Origin: Taxillus chinensis
Taxonomy: Eukaryota; Streptophyta; Magnoliopsida; Santalales; Loranthaceae
Length of the DNA stretch: 64,000 nucleotides
NCBI GenBank assembly: GCA_023512835.1
Contig: CM042092.1
Location: 4,179,293 to 4,243,292, forward strand
Direction of reading: 5' to 3'
This document shows, piece by piece, positions 11,392-23,345 of the stretch. Position 1 is the first letter of the stretch, and each line of letters opens with the position of its first letter. A program made the translations under genes and the position numbers. The notes below the pieces were generated by a model. The model saw nothing but the letters and a program-made list of their open reading frames with translations, was not told the DNA's origin and did not search any database.

Positions 11392-11555
11392 TGTTGAAGA
11401 AATGGTAATCTGTTTCATATATCTTGAATACATAACATACAACCTATATATATAGGATACAAAGGCCATTTATGGTAATACCAGTATGGTATATCCATGA
11501 ATGCATACACATGCCTATTATGGTAATCCCAATATGGAATGTGTACGTTGTAACA
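11392..11555 (-). repeat. Copia LTR (5' LTR of the element)
   Basis: 164 bp, near-identical to the left LTR apart from the poly-C insert there and small changes in the last 25 bp. It would carry the promoter, reading toward lower coordinates. Confidence 0.92.
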
Positions 11556-11560
11556 ACCTC

Positions 11561-13455
11561 TTAGATGGATTTTAAAAAAAACCCTCTAGATGTCCATGAT
11601 GTCACTGTTTTGCTGGGGTTGAAGATCTTCTAAGTCCAATATTCATTCAGCTATTTTGTCACTCATACAATATCTCACAAAGAAGCTGGCTGCATCTAAT
11701 TTTGCGAATCCTGCATCAAGTGCTTTATTAGCATGTCTATAAATATGCTCTATCCCACGACAGGTGTGGAGGCTATTATTAATTCTATGCTATTTGTTTC
11801 TATTATTGGATATAGACGTTGCATTATCAATGTCAGAAGGAAAGAGAAGTCCACGGAGTTAGTGCATATTTCCTTATGATTGACAGGTATGTCTACAATT
11901 CAGAAATACAATAATCTTCATTTCCTTTTGAGAAGAAGTCACTTGATTATGTTTTGTTTTATTCCTGTTTTGCAGTGTGCTTAAGTTGGTGAGCATATAA
12001 CTAGAAGCACAAATATTAATTAGCTGAGTTGTAGTTAAGTTCCTCCTAAAAGTCCCCACAGCAATAAGGGATGAGGATCAATGCATTTGCTTCATTATCT
12101 ATAAAGGGATCCATGAAATAAGTTGTGAGGGGAATCTGAGGAGATTAGATGTTAGTTTTGCCATTTTATGGGTTTCTGATTGTCTTTTAGTAATGTTTCA
12201 AAAGGTTATATTGAGATCTGTGATTTATCTGTAAAATATTTTTTGAATGTGCCTCCGTATTGTGCATTTTATCACCTTCTGTAATCACTATAGAATCCAT
12301 GTGGCCACTTGGGCTTGCCATGTATGAATGTACTTTCAATGCATTATCTTTTTTATTTTTTATTTTTTAAAATTCAATCCTAGCTTATCGTAGCAAAACT
12401 ATGCTGTTTTTGGTTTTACATCAATCCTATTTTTTATGTGCATTCTTGGGTAGTGAATTTATTTTGATTTTAGCACTCTTGGGATTCATGAATTGATATA
12501 TATCATGCTAGGTTTCAACCTAATTCCCCCTTTATACCATATATGATTTCACATCAATCTAATTTGTTATAATCCTGACCATTGGTTAATTTAGATCTTA
12601 GAGCTATTGTAATCTATTGAGCGAAACTATCAATGTTGGATTCATAACTTTCCTCATTATCAGCATAGGTGCTTTTCATTGGGTAGATCGTGTGTCATCA
12701 TCCCTGTCAACTGGGAATAATAACAGGTAATAATGTTGCTACAAGTATTGACTTTAAAATATAAGAGTTTCGTAAAATTTGCTCAAATTAGGCATGCTCT
12801 TCATTCGTTGAGAAACTTTTGAATTTTGAATGTTCTTAGAATTATTAAATGATAATACCACATTGCATTCCAAAGGGTTCCAAGTTATATATTCATATTA
12901 AGAGTATATCAATACAGACACTTGAGTAGAGAGTGAAGAGATCTTAGTTTATATGTAACTAGTTGATAGTTTTGTCGGAAAGCATAAATATTTTATAATA
13001 TTGTGATAATTGTAACATTTAGAATCATAGGCGTTTATATTACTATTTCAGTAATTTAAAAGTGTTGAACTCTTTATTTAGGGTTAGTAATAGTATTTCT
13101 TGTTTAGGGCTAAGAAATATTTTATAAATATTGGATATATATACAAAGATGCTTATCATTCATAGTTAATTTTATCGAATTGCTTACTTTTGTGGTCCAA
13201 AATTTATTTTGTTTAGGGTTTAAAGTGTTTGTTGTCCTATATATACTTAGATGTTTATGATCTATAATCCATTGTTAGTTTTATTGGGTTGATAAATTTG
13301 GAATTCCAAAATTCCTTATGCTTTTCTCACAACTATGTAGTTTCCCTCTCATTTTCTTGCCTCTTCTTATGCTGTTGATATCTCTCTCTACTATCTGAAC
13401 TACTACTTCTGAACTTGTTTTATACAACTTATTGTGCTTTATTAGCAAAGTTTTC
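11561..13455. other. AT-rich intergenic DNA, no gene seen
   Basis: No open frame of note, no recognisable repeat ends and no RNA gene were found by eye in these ~1.9 kb. Confidence 0.5.
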
Positions 13456-13653
13456 TGATACAAACATAGAAACATTGATATTTCATTGATATATTTTATA
13501 CAATATATGACTACATATTTATATAAAAGAGAAAACTATTTATAGTAACATAAATATTAGGATATTAATCCTAATTATACCGTATTTCACAATATTTCAC
13601 TAATTTCATTAATTATTTCACTAATTATAAATAGCTTTCTAATTACAGTAACA
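13456..13653 (-). repeat. probable 3' LTR of a degenerate Copia element
   Basis: On the minus strand the sequence after the last coding remnant reads CCAAAGGGAG (polypurine tract) then TGTTACTG, a canonical LTR start. The outer edge is uncertain (a TG occurs at 13456) because no partner LTR was found. Confidence 0.5.
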
Positions 13654-15640
13654 CTCCCTTTGGAGCATAAATGTTAATTATACCCAACTTGTTACAAAAA
13701 TAGGCAACACAAATCCCATTTAAAGCTTTCGTGAAAATATTCTTTAATTGTTTTTCAGTCTTCATATATCCTGTGAGAATCAATTCAAGTTGAATTTTCT
13801 CATGGGCGAAATGACAATCAATCTCAATGTCCTTGGTTCTTTCATGAAACATATGATTAGAAGCTATATGAAGTGCGCAACTTGATTATCACACCACAAT
13901 TTAGCTAGTACTGAAGATTTAATACTAACTTCTTTTAAGAGATGAAATATCCACATTATCTCACACGCAGATTGTGCCATGGTTTTCTTATATTCTGATT
14001 CAGCACTGGTTTGTGACACAACATTCTATTTCTTACTCTTCCGCGAAATCAAATTTCCTCTAACAAAGACACAATAGCTAATTGTGGATATTTTATCCAC
14101 TGTGTAACTTACCTAATCTACATCTGAGAAATATTCAATCTAAGTGTGTCCATGATTTGTGTATAAGAGATCACGTTTAGGTTTTCGTTTAACATAAAAT
14201 ATGTTCCAATGCTACCCAAAGATGAACTGTTGGGGATGACATGAATTAGATGACAATACTAACAGAATAGGCAATATCTAGATGAGTGATAGTAAGATAA
14301 TTTAACTCTCTAACCAACCTTCAATATCTCTTAGGGTCAACAAATGGTTTCTCCTCTCCAGTGAAATGCATATTCATAGTTATTGGAGCATTATGAGGCT
14401 TTGCTTTTAATTTTTCTTTCTCAATTAATAAATCTAGGACATATTTCCTATGAAAGAGAGATACCTCATCTACTACGTGTAACTTTAACACGTAGGAATA
14501 TAACATCCCCATGTCATTTGTGTGAAACTGAGTATGAAAAGACTTCAGATATGAAATTTCCAAAGTATCATTATCAGTAATAACAATATCATTCATATAC
14601 ACAACTAAAATGATGAGACCACCGTTTGATTGCTTGTAGAACATGGAGTTATCAGTCTTGCTCAATCATACCTCATGTTTTAATAGCTTGACTAAGTTTG
14701 CCAAATCAGGCACGTGGTCTCTATTTCAAACCATATAAAGATTTTTGAAGATGTCAAATATGCCAGTCCCCTTGAGCAACAAAATAAGAGGTTGCTTCAT
14801 ATACACCTCTTTGTAGATATTACCATGAAGAAAAGCATTTTTGATATCAAGTTAATGCAAAGGCCAATAATGAGTAGTTGCTGGAGAAATAAACAAGTGA
14901 GTAGAGGTTAATTTCAGAAGAAAAAGTATTAGAATAGTCAAAGCCATAGGTTTTGGCATAGCCTTTAGCCACAAGACGGGTCTTCAAGCGGACAATAGAC
15001 CCATCTAAATTGACCTTAATTGCAAATACCCACTTGTAGCTTAAGGTAAAAAAATAAAGTGCCAAGTACCATTGTTATCTAAAGTCTTCATTCTGTCAAG
15101 CATTTTTTGGTGCCAACCAGGGTGAGAGAAAGCTTCACGAGCAGTTTTCGAAACAATTGTAGAATCGAGAGAGGCAATAAAAGAAGAAGAAGAAGACAAA
15201 TAAGTATAAGAAACAAAAGTCGAAATAAGAAAGGTGCAACTTCGTTTACCTTTACATAATATAATAGGAAGATCATCACTTGGGACGGGATCTGATGGTG
15301 AAGAAGGAGATACCAAATATGAATAAAAAGGTTGGCATCTAGAGTACACTTTAGTAATAGGATACTTGTGAGTGATAAGAGGAATGAGGCTTGTGACAAC
15401 ATCAGAAGGTTTGATAGAATACACCAATAAATCATTATCCTCCTCATCCTAATGTGTGGGAGGAGACGAAAAAATAGGCTATCTCTTCTATGAAAGTAAC
15501 ATTAATTGAAACAAAATATTGATTAAAACTACGACAATAACATCGATACCCTTTTGATGACTTACGATAGCCAACGAAACCTCTTCGGACTTGGATCTAT
15601 TAGTGACAGGCGGCCGAACTCACACAGCGCACCAAAAGTA
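13654..15640 (-). pseudogene. degenerate Copia polyprotein remnant
   Basis: Minus-strand fragments in element order: RGFVGYRKSSKGYRCY and VTFIEE (near 15600-15480), AFSHPGWHQKMLDRM (near 15120), YKWVFAIKVNLDGSIVRLKTRLVAKGY (near 15030-14950), the RT catalytic region (14665-14321) and FHERTKDIEIDCHFAHEK from RNase H (13852 down). The YVDD motif has become YMND and several stops and frame changes intervene, so it is long dead. Gag, protease and most of integrase are absent. Confidence 0.85.
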
Positions 15641-15689
15641 AATAAACTTAGAATACCTATTTTTTCAGCTTGATTAATAACCCAATGGA

Positions 15690-16270
15690 AGTTCACTTGC
15701 AGGCAATTCAATAGGTGTTACAATATCTCAAAGGGATTCTAGGAAAGGGGATCTTGTTTAAACGGAATGGAGATTTGGTTATTGTAGCCTATACAAATAT
15801 TGATTATGTAGGATTAATTGTTGACAAAAGGTCAATATTTTGGTACTGTACTCTTCTTGGTGGAAATTTAATGACTTGGAGTAGTAAAAAGCAAAATATA
15901 GTAGCCCGGTCTAGTACAAAACGGAATTCTAGACAATAACTCACGGAGTGTATGGATTACTTTGGATATAAATTATCCTAAATAATTTGAAGATTCAGAG
16001 ATAAGATCCAATGAGGTTGTACTGTGATACTAAATCTGCTATCAACATAGCTTACAATCTAGTATAACACAATCAAACAAAGCACATTAAAATTGATAGT
16101 CACTTCATTAAGGAGAAGTTGGATAATGGCTTGATCTGTACACCTTATGTGTCTACCATGGTCAATTGACTGATATTCTCATTAAAGAATTAAACAATCT
16201 TTTGTTTTTGAATATTCTATTCATGTTGGGAATGAAAAATATCTATTCACTAGATTGAGGAGTATTGGAA
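15690..16270 (+). pseudogene. Copia RNase H fragment, opposite orientation
   Basis: The plus strand encodes VLQYLKGILGKGILFKRNGD, then GGNLMTWSSKKQNIVARSS and, after stops, YCDTKSAINIAYN and HIKIDSHFIKEKLDNG: the last part of a Copia polyprotein. A purine-rich GATTGAGGAGTATTGGAAG (16252-16270) may mark its polypurine tract and the start of an LTR. Its left edge abuts the minus-strand Copia remnant, so the two are fused with opposed polarity. Confidence 0.8.
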
Positions 16271-16999
16271 GTTAATAGTATTTATTATTTGTATTTTTAT
16301 ATTTCTTAATAGTAATTGTTGTAGAACTATGTAAAACCAAGAGTCGGATTGGGGTCTATATGCATACATTTAGTGTGTTAGCAAAAGAATGAAACATTTC
16401 TATTATTGACATATATATTTCTTGAGAAATATACATAAGTAATAATTTTATACAAATTAATTGATACATATCAATTATTATGATATGTAATATGTTAAAA
16501 GATACAATAAAAATAAAATTTACATTAAAAATGCCTTGGTTCCCTAGGTTTCACTTAGGCTGTTCTTAAGCATAGCCTCGCCTAGTCAGGCATTTCAATG
16601 CCTTAGTTGCCTTAGCGCTTTCATAAGCTTATTAGTAGTGTATTTCTAGAAGCATTTTGCATGTTAATAATATATTATTTCACATATTATGAATTATTAG
16701 TTGTGTATGGCCATCTAATGGTTTTTTGGTATAGTACATTATTTCACATGTTTTTTTTGTTGGTATGGAGGCCCCTGGTATTAAGTATTGATTTCTTTGA
16801 TTCCCAGGAAAAGACTTTCTCTTCAAAGCATTTTTGAGACTGTAGTTCTCGAGATTCAGAACCTTCTCCATGTCCATCCTATGATCATTTTTGCCACTAA
16901 AGCAACTATTTTGGGAGATCAATATTCAATAAATGAGGTCAACAGGTGATTATATGGAGTTAGTAAGATTAAATATTCAATTTGTATCTCTTTAACAAT
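16271..16999. other. possible LTR remnant and AT-rich DNA
   Basis: The first ~200 bp may be the 3' LTR of the preceding Copia fragment, but no partner copy was found. A CCTAGGCG-like patch at 16540-16640 resembles ones near 19700 and 26670. No gene seen. Confidence 0.3.
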
Positions 17000-17016
17000 T
17001 GAATTGTTAATCTCAT

Positions 17017-17193
17017 AAAAGGATAAATCTGGTGCTTGAAGCTCCTGCAAGTGGTAGGATCTAGGAAGGGGTCGGGCCACACGAGTCAATATGAAGCAAA
17101 CTTTCTTGACAATTAATTTTAATTGCAAGAGGCATATTCGAACCCGTGCGGTCATGTGGCAATAACTTTACTGTTATGTTAAGGTTCACCCTT
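17017..17193 (-). mobile_element. Au-type SINE with 17-bp target-site duplication
   Basis: On the minus strand the 177-bp body has a tRNA-like 5' half (A-box-like AACAGTAAAGTT, then CACATGACC and the B-box GGGTTCGAATATG) and a 3' half with GTGTGGCCCGACCCCTTCC, GGAGCTT and GCACC, the order known for Au SINEs of flowering plants, ending in a short T-run. Identical 17-bp repeats TGAATTGTTAATCTCAT flank it at 17000-17016 and 17194-17210. Confidence 0.88.
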
Positions 17194-17264
17194 TGAATTG
17201 TTAATCTCATGAGATTTATAATTGCAATTGTTGACCTATGTTTGTTAAATGTGTTGGACAAGAA

Positions 17265-17428
17265 TAAAAGTGTAAAACGGGCAGTTCTCACGGGCTTAGC
17301 CCGCATGGACTGCAACTCGTGGGCCTGACTTATTTAGGCCTGTAATTTAAACGGATAAAAATTAGACTGGTCTGGTACGCAAGCCCGCAGACCTATCATG
17401 CAGACTTTGGTCCATATTTACACCCCTA
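17265..17428. mobile_element. small hAT-type MITE
   Basis: The right end, read inward, is TAGGGGTGTAAATATGG; the left end is TAAAAGTGTAAAACGGGC, an imperfect inverted match. The 8-bp flanks GACAAGAA (17257-17264) and GTCAAGAA (17429-17436) agree at seven of eight positions. At 164 bp with no coding capacity, it fits a non-autonomous hAT element. Confidence 0.7.
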
Positions 17429-17436
17429 GTCAAGAA

Positions 17437-18058
17437 GCAAATTATTCTGGTCAACTTCTCTTCAAGATAAAGTGTTTAAACTAATGTGTTCTATGAGTTA
17501 GGCACTCATTAGCATGTGCCAGTTATTACACCTTTGAGCGGTCACTGGCTCTGCTCATTCCCAGTTCTATTTGAGTTATTTGAAATGCAACTCTCACTTT
17601 ATGTGGTCTTTTCAAGAACGCTTGGAACTAAGTGTACTCCATAGCATTCTGATACACTACTTTTTGAGGCTATCATGATTGCTTCTCAGTGATTGCCTAT
17701 AAAATTTTTAGGCCTACTTAACAGTCATTTCATGTTTCCCAAGATGCTGCATGCCTGCATCTTTTGTGCTTAGTGTTTTAGCTGATGTCGACTGTTTTAC
17801 AGTGACATTTCACTTATTTTAAGAAATTCATGTGACGTCATTTATTAGTTTACTAAAAACAAACACATATCTCTCCTCGGCCTCACTCCAATGTCCTGCA
17901 GCCATGATCACCATGTTTTAAAAAATAGAAAAGAAAAAATGAAACAAGCATGACGCAATCATATTCTCACCAGCCCAAAAGAAATTTGCAGAAGCATGTG
18001 ATCCCATTCATTGACACCCCCAATTACAGTTCAAAGTCTCGTCAACCCCACCCCAACA
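17437..18058. other. intergenic DNA, no gene seen
   Basis: No recognisable gene or repeat. Confidence 0.4.
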
Positions 18059-18097
18059 CCCCCCCCCCCCCCCCAAAAAAAAAAAAAAAAAAAAAAA
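18059..18097 (+). repeat. poly-C then poly-A homopolymer pair
   Basis: Sixteen C followed by twenty-three A. It sits at the start of an unidentified reading-frame remnant. Confidence 0.9.
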
Positions 18098-18109
18098 TCC
18101 ACTCTTTCA

Positions 18110-18530
18110 ATCGGTCATCATCTGCGCTGCAAACTGATGGTGACTACATTGGCCTCAACATCGTCACCAGCCATATTCAATATCATGCTTGCCCTATACT
18201 AGAAGATGATGGTCCTGATTGACCTCTAGCATCTCGTCTGCCACCTCATTGCCTTCACCAATATCTAGTGTGAGGCCCAATCCATCAAGGATAACCTCCA
18301 GCACATCCAGAAGATCAAGGTGTAGTCTTCCCCTGACAAAGACCACATCAATATCGTCACCTTCCACTGGCATGTCGCTTTGAAGCAGAAGTTCAAGGTG
18401 TCCCAGCAAAGCATGCACCTTGTGGAGGCTACCATCCTCTGCAACCTCACTGTTGTCCATAGTCAGATTGCCATCTCCTATGAGCGCTCCAACTATGGTC
18501 AGATTTCACTGTTACTCAATCTGCTAGTGT
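18110..18530 (+). pseudogene. unidentified degraded coding-like segment
   Basis: Composition differs from its AT-rich surroundings and looks codon-like. One plus frame reads DKDHINIVTFHWHVALKQKF and continues to SYERSNYGQ, with stops upstream in the same frame. The minus strand is also open for 88 codons (18460-18194) but is acidic and low in complexity. I do not recognise either. A decayed retrocopy is possible. Confidence 0.25.
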
Positions 18531-18881
18531 AGGTCCTCTGGAGAGATGGTAGGCGGATTAACAGTTTATATTTTATTCATTTTTTAGAATCCTATTATTA
18601 CACTAATAAATGTCACGTCATTAAATAAACCCAGTCATCAAATTCTGCCTATCCATTCTATAATGATCCACATCAGATTATTATAGACAAAAGAATTACC
18701 GAAGGGACATAATTAGCCATGTATACCCGGTACAAAGCTAAAATTGACCTAGAAAATTGTGCAAGGACTAAATTTGACCTTAGTGGACAGTTTAGGGGCA
18801 AAATTGGATTATTATTATTTTTTTAAGTTGATAAACTAGTTCATGTTTTGGACTCAGAGGAACGATAGTTTTTTCTAGCAG

Positions 18882-18984
18882 GACTCACAAGAATTGGTTT
18901 TCACATGATGCACCAGATTCCAGCACTGCAACAAGCAGCCATCAGAAAGTTTCATACCGCGAGTATATGCCTCCTGTCTGGCAG
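18882..18984 (+). pseudogene. well-bounded exon of an unidentified gene
   Basis: A TAGCAG acceptor (ending 18881) and a perfect GTAAGT donor (18985) bound 34 open codons in one phase, including NWFSHDAPDS and ending YREYMPPVWQ. Splice signals and open frame together suggest a real or recently real exon. The family is not recognised. The nearest same-strand exon-like pieces are at 27803-28697, with two Copia elements in between. Confidence 0.4.
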
Positions 18985-19681
18985 GTAAGTTTTCTGTCAT
19001 CAACATTTAATTCGTTTCTGTTTCATGCAACTTTATCTTGTGGAGTTACATATATTTGGCATTTATTTTTTCATTTAGATTTGGTTGCGCTACAAAACAC
19101 GCTTTAAACATGTACTTCAAATCAATGCTAAAGCTTCAATATATATTGTTTTCTTTCAGGCCATAGATATGTTCAATATAACCCTTAGGTGCAGTATCAT
19201 TGCAGAGTGCTTGCCCACAACCGTATTTTAAATTTGTTTTATTAGTTGAATTTGAAAATTTATCATTGCAAGTTGTCTGTAACTTATGAAGTAATTTAAT
19301 GCCATCATCTGCTGCACACACCTTCTAGCTTGCAGCACTTCAAGCTTTGGGAAATGATAAATGTATCTTCAAAATTGGTCACCTCACTCTTAACTGAACT
19401 ACTCATAGGGTTGTAGGGTTATATCATTGATGCAGTTTCAAATTGGATGCCAAATTATATCACTTGTTCCTTTTTATTTGTTTCATAATTTTATTACCTT
19501 CTTCTTTCTCCTAGTTTCATCTTCCTACTATTCTATTTCTTTAGCGTCTTATTTATTCGAAGTTTCCTATTTTCAGTTTCCTAGTTCACAATAATTTATT
19601 ATTCGTAAATTTCCTAGTTTCATAGTAATCCATTCCTGATTTGTTATTTCCTAGTTAGCTTTGGACAGATCTTATGGATGT

Positions 19682-20220
19682 CATGGTTCGAAAATACAGG
19701 CTTAGGCGCTGCCTTGGAGCATGAGCATAGCCGCCCCGAAACAGGTGCCCCAGAGCACTGATCTACTGACACCCTCCTCAATTAGCTGAGGCGGACTAAG
19801 TTGTATTGTTCTGCTGCCTTATCCAAAGTATGGGATGAGGTAGCTCCTCTATCTCCTTTGGCAAAAAAAGATTAAAAAGAGAACCTATCTCATTGAAGCC
19901 TCCCCTTTTCTCTTTGCACAACATCGTACGTTTCCTCGCTCTCTCGAAGCCTCCTCTCTCGTTGAGTTGTCTCCTCTGAGTTGACACCATCAATCGTCGT
20001 CAGTCAGTCTCCTCTCTCTTTCGCCTTTCCTGTTAGTCAACATCGTAGAGACATCGCCTTTGTTGTTTACCTCCTTTTTCTCCTCTCTCACATTGCCTGT
20101 CTTCTCTCTTGACATATGCGCCGCTGGCCAAATTGAAGCTGACGGAAACCATCACTATTGCCCTCGATTGTTGTTGTCGTCAATCAAGCTTTAACGACCC
20201 CCGCTCATTATTGCACTTGG
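19682..20220. mobile_element. partial Mutator-like element copy
   Basis: It begins CATGGTTCGAAAA, the same terminus as the right end (inverted) of the element at 50914-51755, and shares with it a GGCGG...ATGGGATGAGG core in the same order. The far end could not be found, so its limits and any 9-bp duplication are unsettled. Confidence 0.45.
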
Positions 20221-20529
20221 TTATATTGGCATTGATACATATACATGTAATGATTTTTTAAAAAAAAGTTATTCTTTTTTTAAGCCTGTTAGTATAATTT
20301 GATTTGTTTTTTTTTGTTATTAATAATTGTTACATTTAGAAAGAAAAAAAGACAAAACTCGTTAACTTAAAAAATAGGTTTATAAATAGAATCTTTTTAT
20401 TAAGTGTTGTTAATTATTACAATTTGTTATTATGTATTATTATTCTTATGATTTGTCATTATTATAATTACTATAGTTATATTTATTATTATTACTATTA
20501 TGATGTTATTAGTTGGATTCAATTGTAGT

Positions 20530-22955
20530 ATTAGCTAGCTATCACTAGTTGTTAATTAGGTTGTCAATTATATGTAAATTAGGTCATTGTCTAATTAAAA
20601 TTTACCTGATTTGTATACATATATGATGTATTCTTTCAATGGTATAATAAGAAAAAGAAATTATTTTATCTATTTTTTAAGTTTGATATCAAAACAAGTT
20701 ATGTTTCCTTTCACCATGTCTAGCTTGTGAGGGAGTGTTTTAGAATATGTTCCACACCAGGAAAGATCCATGAGTAGTCTCTTTTATAGCCATTTTATGA
20801 TGGAAGATGATAATGTCTATGTTTAGTGTCAAAGCTTTTGTTACACTTGCCCTAACCCTAACCTAGCGGCTTTCCTCTAGACAAATATCAATCGATTTTG
20901 TCCTAAGATTACGATCTCTAACCTGTCGCCTACTGTCACCACCACTATTGTCATTTTTCACCATTGCTGTCGTCAGTGCCACCCTATGCCCGTTGTTGAC
21001 TAGCTGTTCGTAGAAGCACCAAAAAGTCTCATTAAACAAAGACTGCCCTAGGAGGATCTAATCTCATGTCCAATCCTTTGCCGTTGCCATCCTAGGCCAC
21101 CGTTGATGGACTTTCTTAGGACACAGGGTAGTCTCGTAGAATAGAGATTGCCATTGTCTCTCTCCGCCGCTGTCATTACCTACCACCGCTGCCATACACC
21201 ATTGTTCCATCACTGCCAGATTGTTTGCCCAAAGCAGTCTATGCTTCTCATTTTTAAAGGCATTTCTGCTTTGACTCAAACAGTGTTGGACATTGTGGGT
21301 GTAGTTATCTTTTGGTGACAGCTTGCAAGTGGCAGTTTTGTGGAGTGGTTGCTCAACATTCGTGAGTTTGGAGGCATCGAGAAGGTTTGAATGTCCGCAC
21401 CAAATACAATTCTTTTATCTTTTGCTTCTCAAATGATCGCTTGTCCCATGAATGTGTTCTTAAATCATCTTTACTTTCTTTTACTGACAATACATGAATT
21501 AGTTATTCTGGAACTACTAATCGTATGACTAGTAATTTCTGTTTATTTACTTCTCTTAGAACCTCGTCATTTAAGTTTTTTCAGGTTAGGACTCCTATGA
21601 CAATTATTTGAAGAATGTCTTACTTCCACTTACTCTTTTTTTGTCACTAGTTTTACTTACTCTTAATTTCTCTTATAATTTTTTTTATTAGCAAAATTAC
21701 CAAATATTTTAATTGTTTTATAACTTTTTATTATACTCATTGTGTGTTTTATAACAAATCTTACTAAGATGACAATTGACACTAATAAGAAAGATGAGGT
21801 TTGTACTATTGAGAGAAAGAAAGAGCATTGAAATTTGAGCCTATTCAGGGATTCCAAGTAAGACATGAGACACTACAAAGAAAAAAAAACTTTTATGACA
21901 TTATCATCTAGGACATTCCTCTTTTGTCAATTTAGAACAATTATTTTTCTGATTACTTAAAAATATTTGTGTTTCTAGTTTAAAATATGAATAATACATT
22001 CATGCTAAAAGTCATTGTGTTCCATTTAAAATCAGTATCAATATAAGTCTTTATTCTTTTTTTTGTTCATACATATGTTTGTTGTCTTTTTTCTACTCTT
22101 GCTTTAGGACAAGTATTTTGTATCTTTTATTGAAGATTGTACTAGAGTATGTTGAATCTATTTGATGAAATCTAAAAGTGTTATTATTCATCCATTTTAT
22201 TATATGAATTTCACGAAGTTTCATAACTCAGTTCAGGTGTTTCATTCTGACAATAGACGTAAGTTTGTGAATTAATCTTTGACTACTTTCTTTAAACATC
22301 ATAGCATGCTCTGTCAGACAACATGTATTCACACATCACAACAAAATGACATAGCAGAACGTAAAAATCGATATCTCCTTTTTGGGAAGATACTGTCATG
22401 ATTGTTGTTTATCTTATCAATCAAATATCTACTCTTGTTACTGACTATCAAATCCCCTTGAGGATGCTATTACACTTCTACAATATCTCTTTAGCTCTTA
22501 ACATTTGTTCTAAGGTTTTTAGTTGTGTTATACGTTTATATGCACTCCCCCCCTTGAAATAAAGTCAACTCTTGTGCTCTTAAATGTGTGTTTTTAGGTT
22601 ATTCTAAATCTCAAAAGGATTATATATGTGTAAATATTATTTTTCTATGAATGTTAAATTTTGTGAGATATCCCTATTGTCTCTTTTCTGGATGAGCCTC
22701 GTAGGAAGAAAGAGAACAATGAAAAGAATGCGTGGATTTCAAAGGAGGATGATTCAACTATTATAGGTGGGGAGTTTTTAACTGCTCGTAATCCTAATTC
22801 CATTGTGATTGAATCAAATAATAATGAGAAACTAGCTTGGGTGTTTGACAAATATTATACAAGATGAAATTCTACTCTATATATGATTATATTCTTTCAA
22901 TAATTTAATAATAAAAATAAAATAGTTATTCTATTTTTTCAATTTTATTATTAGT
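20530..22955 (+). mobile_element. degenerate Copia copy lacking reverse transcriptase
   Basis: An LTR-like segment ends near 20684 before TTTGATATCAAAACAAG, a mutated primer-binding site. Its sequence TATTCTTTCAAT...CTATTTTTT recurs at ~22880-22955. Between them are remnants of gag-pre-integrase (21500-22050) matching 24030-24570, an integrase core (CIHTSQQNDIAERKNRYLL near 22340) and the linker WVFDKYYTR (near 22850). It passes straight from the linker to the LTR, so RT and RNase H are deleted. Stops are frequent. Confidence 0.7.
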
Positions 22956-23107
22956 ACTATGAGTTTATACTTTTGGGTCTTTAAGATGATGATTAGTATA
23001 GTTTTATTATTATTGGATATTTGGATTTGGATATATATTTAATATTTTTAGTATGATTTTATTATTTTAAAGCTAATTTAGCATAAATTTTATTTAAGTT
23101 CATTTAT
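22956..23107. other. AT-rich spacer between two Copia copies
   Basis: Only simple AT-rich sequence is seen here. Confidence 0.4.
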
Positions 23108-23112
23108 ATTAG
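23108..23112. repeat. target-site duplication ATTAG (left)
   Basis: ATTAG directly precedes the 5' LTR. The same 5 bp follows the 3' LTR at 26421-26425. Confidence 0.75.
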
Positions 23113-23333
23113 AGTTGGAATGAGTTGGCATGAGTTGTAAAATATTTAAAAATATTTTATTAAGATTTGATTGATTGTGTAATTACGTTAGAATATTTGA
23201 TTGGTATGATTAGCATTGTTGCTATTCTTAGATTTTATACCTAAATTAGGCTATGTGTGAGTTGTATATAATGAGGTTGTAATCTTTAATATAATTATTA
23301 AGGAAAATCATTTATTCTTATTTTTTTTCTACT
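23113..23333 (+). repeat. 5' LTR of Copia copy, AG...CT termini
   Basis: 221 bp running AGTTGGAATG...TTTCTACT, homologous to 26199-26420 with roughly 87% identity by eye. It lacks the usual TG...CA ends. Directly after it comes TGGTATCAGAGC. Confidence 0.8.
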
Positions 23334-23345
23334 TGGTATCAGAGC
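23334..23345 (+). other. primer-binding site (initiator-Met tRNA)
   Basis: TGGTATCAGAGC, a perfect complement of the usual plant initiator tRNA end, directly after the LTR. Confidence 0.9.

Larger units (their letters stand above)
5812..11555 (-). mobile_element. structurally complete Copia LTR retrotransposon, minus strand
   Basis: Two LTRs (5812-6035 and 11392-11555) start TGTTGAAG and end GTTGTAACA on the plus strand and are flanked by ACCTC. The element reads on the minus strand: primer-binding site at 11380-11391, then gag, protease, integrase, reverse transcriptase and RNase H, then a purine-rich tract beside the left LTR. Over the ~146 bp where the LTRs align cleanly I see one substitution, so insertion was recent. 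Coding capacity is nevertheless broken: a hAT insertion in gag, frameshifts between protease and integrase and around the reverse transcriptase, and loss of the RNase H end. It was probably moved in trans or decayed quickly. Confidence 0.95.
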
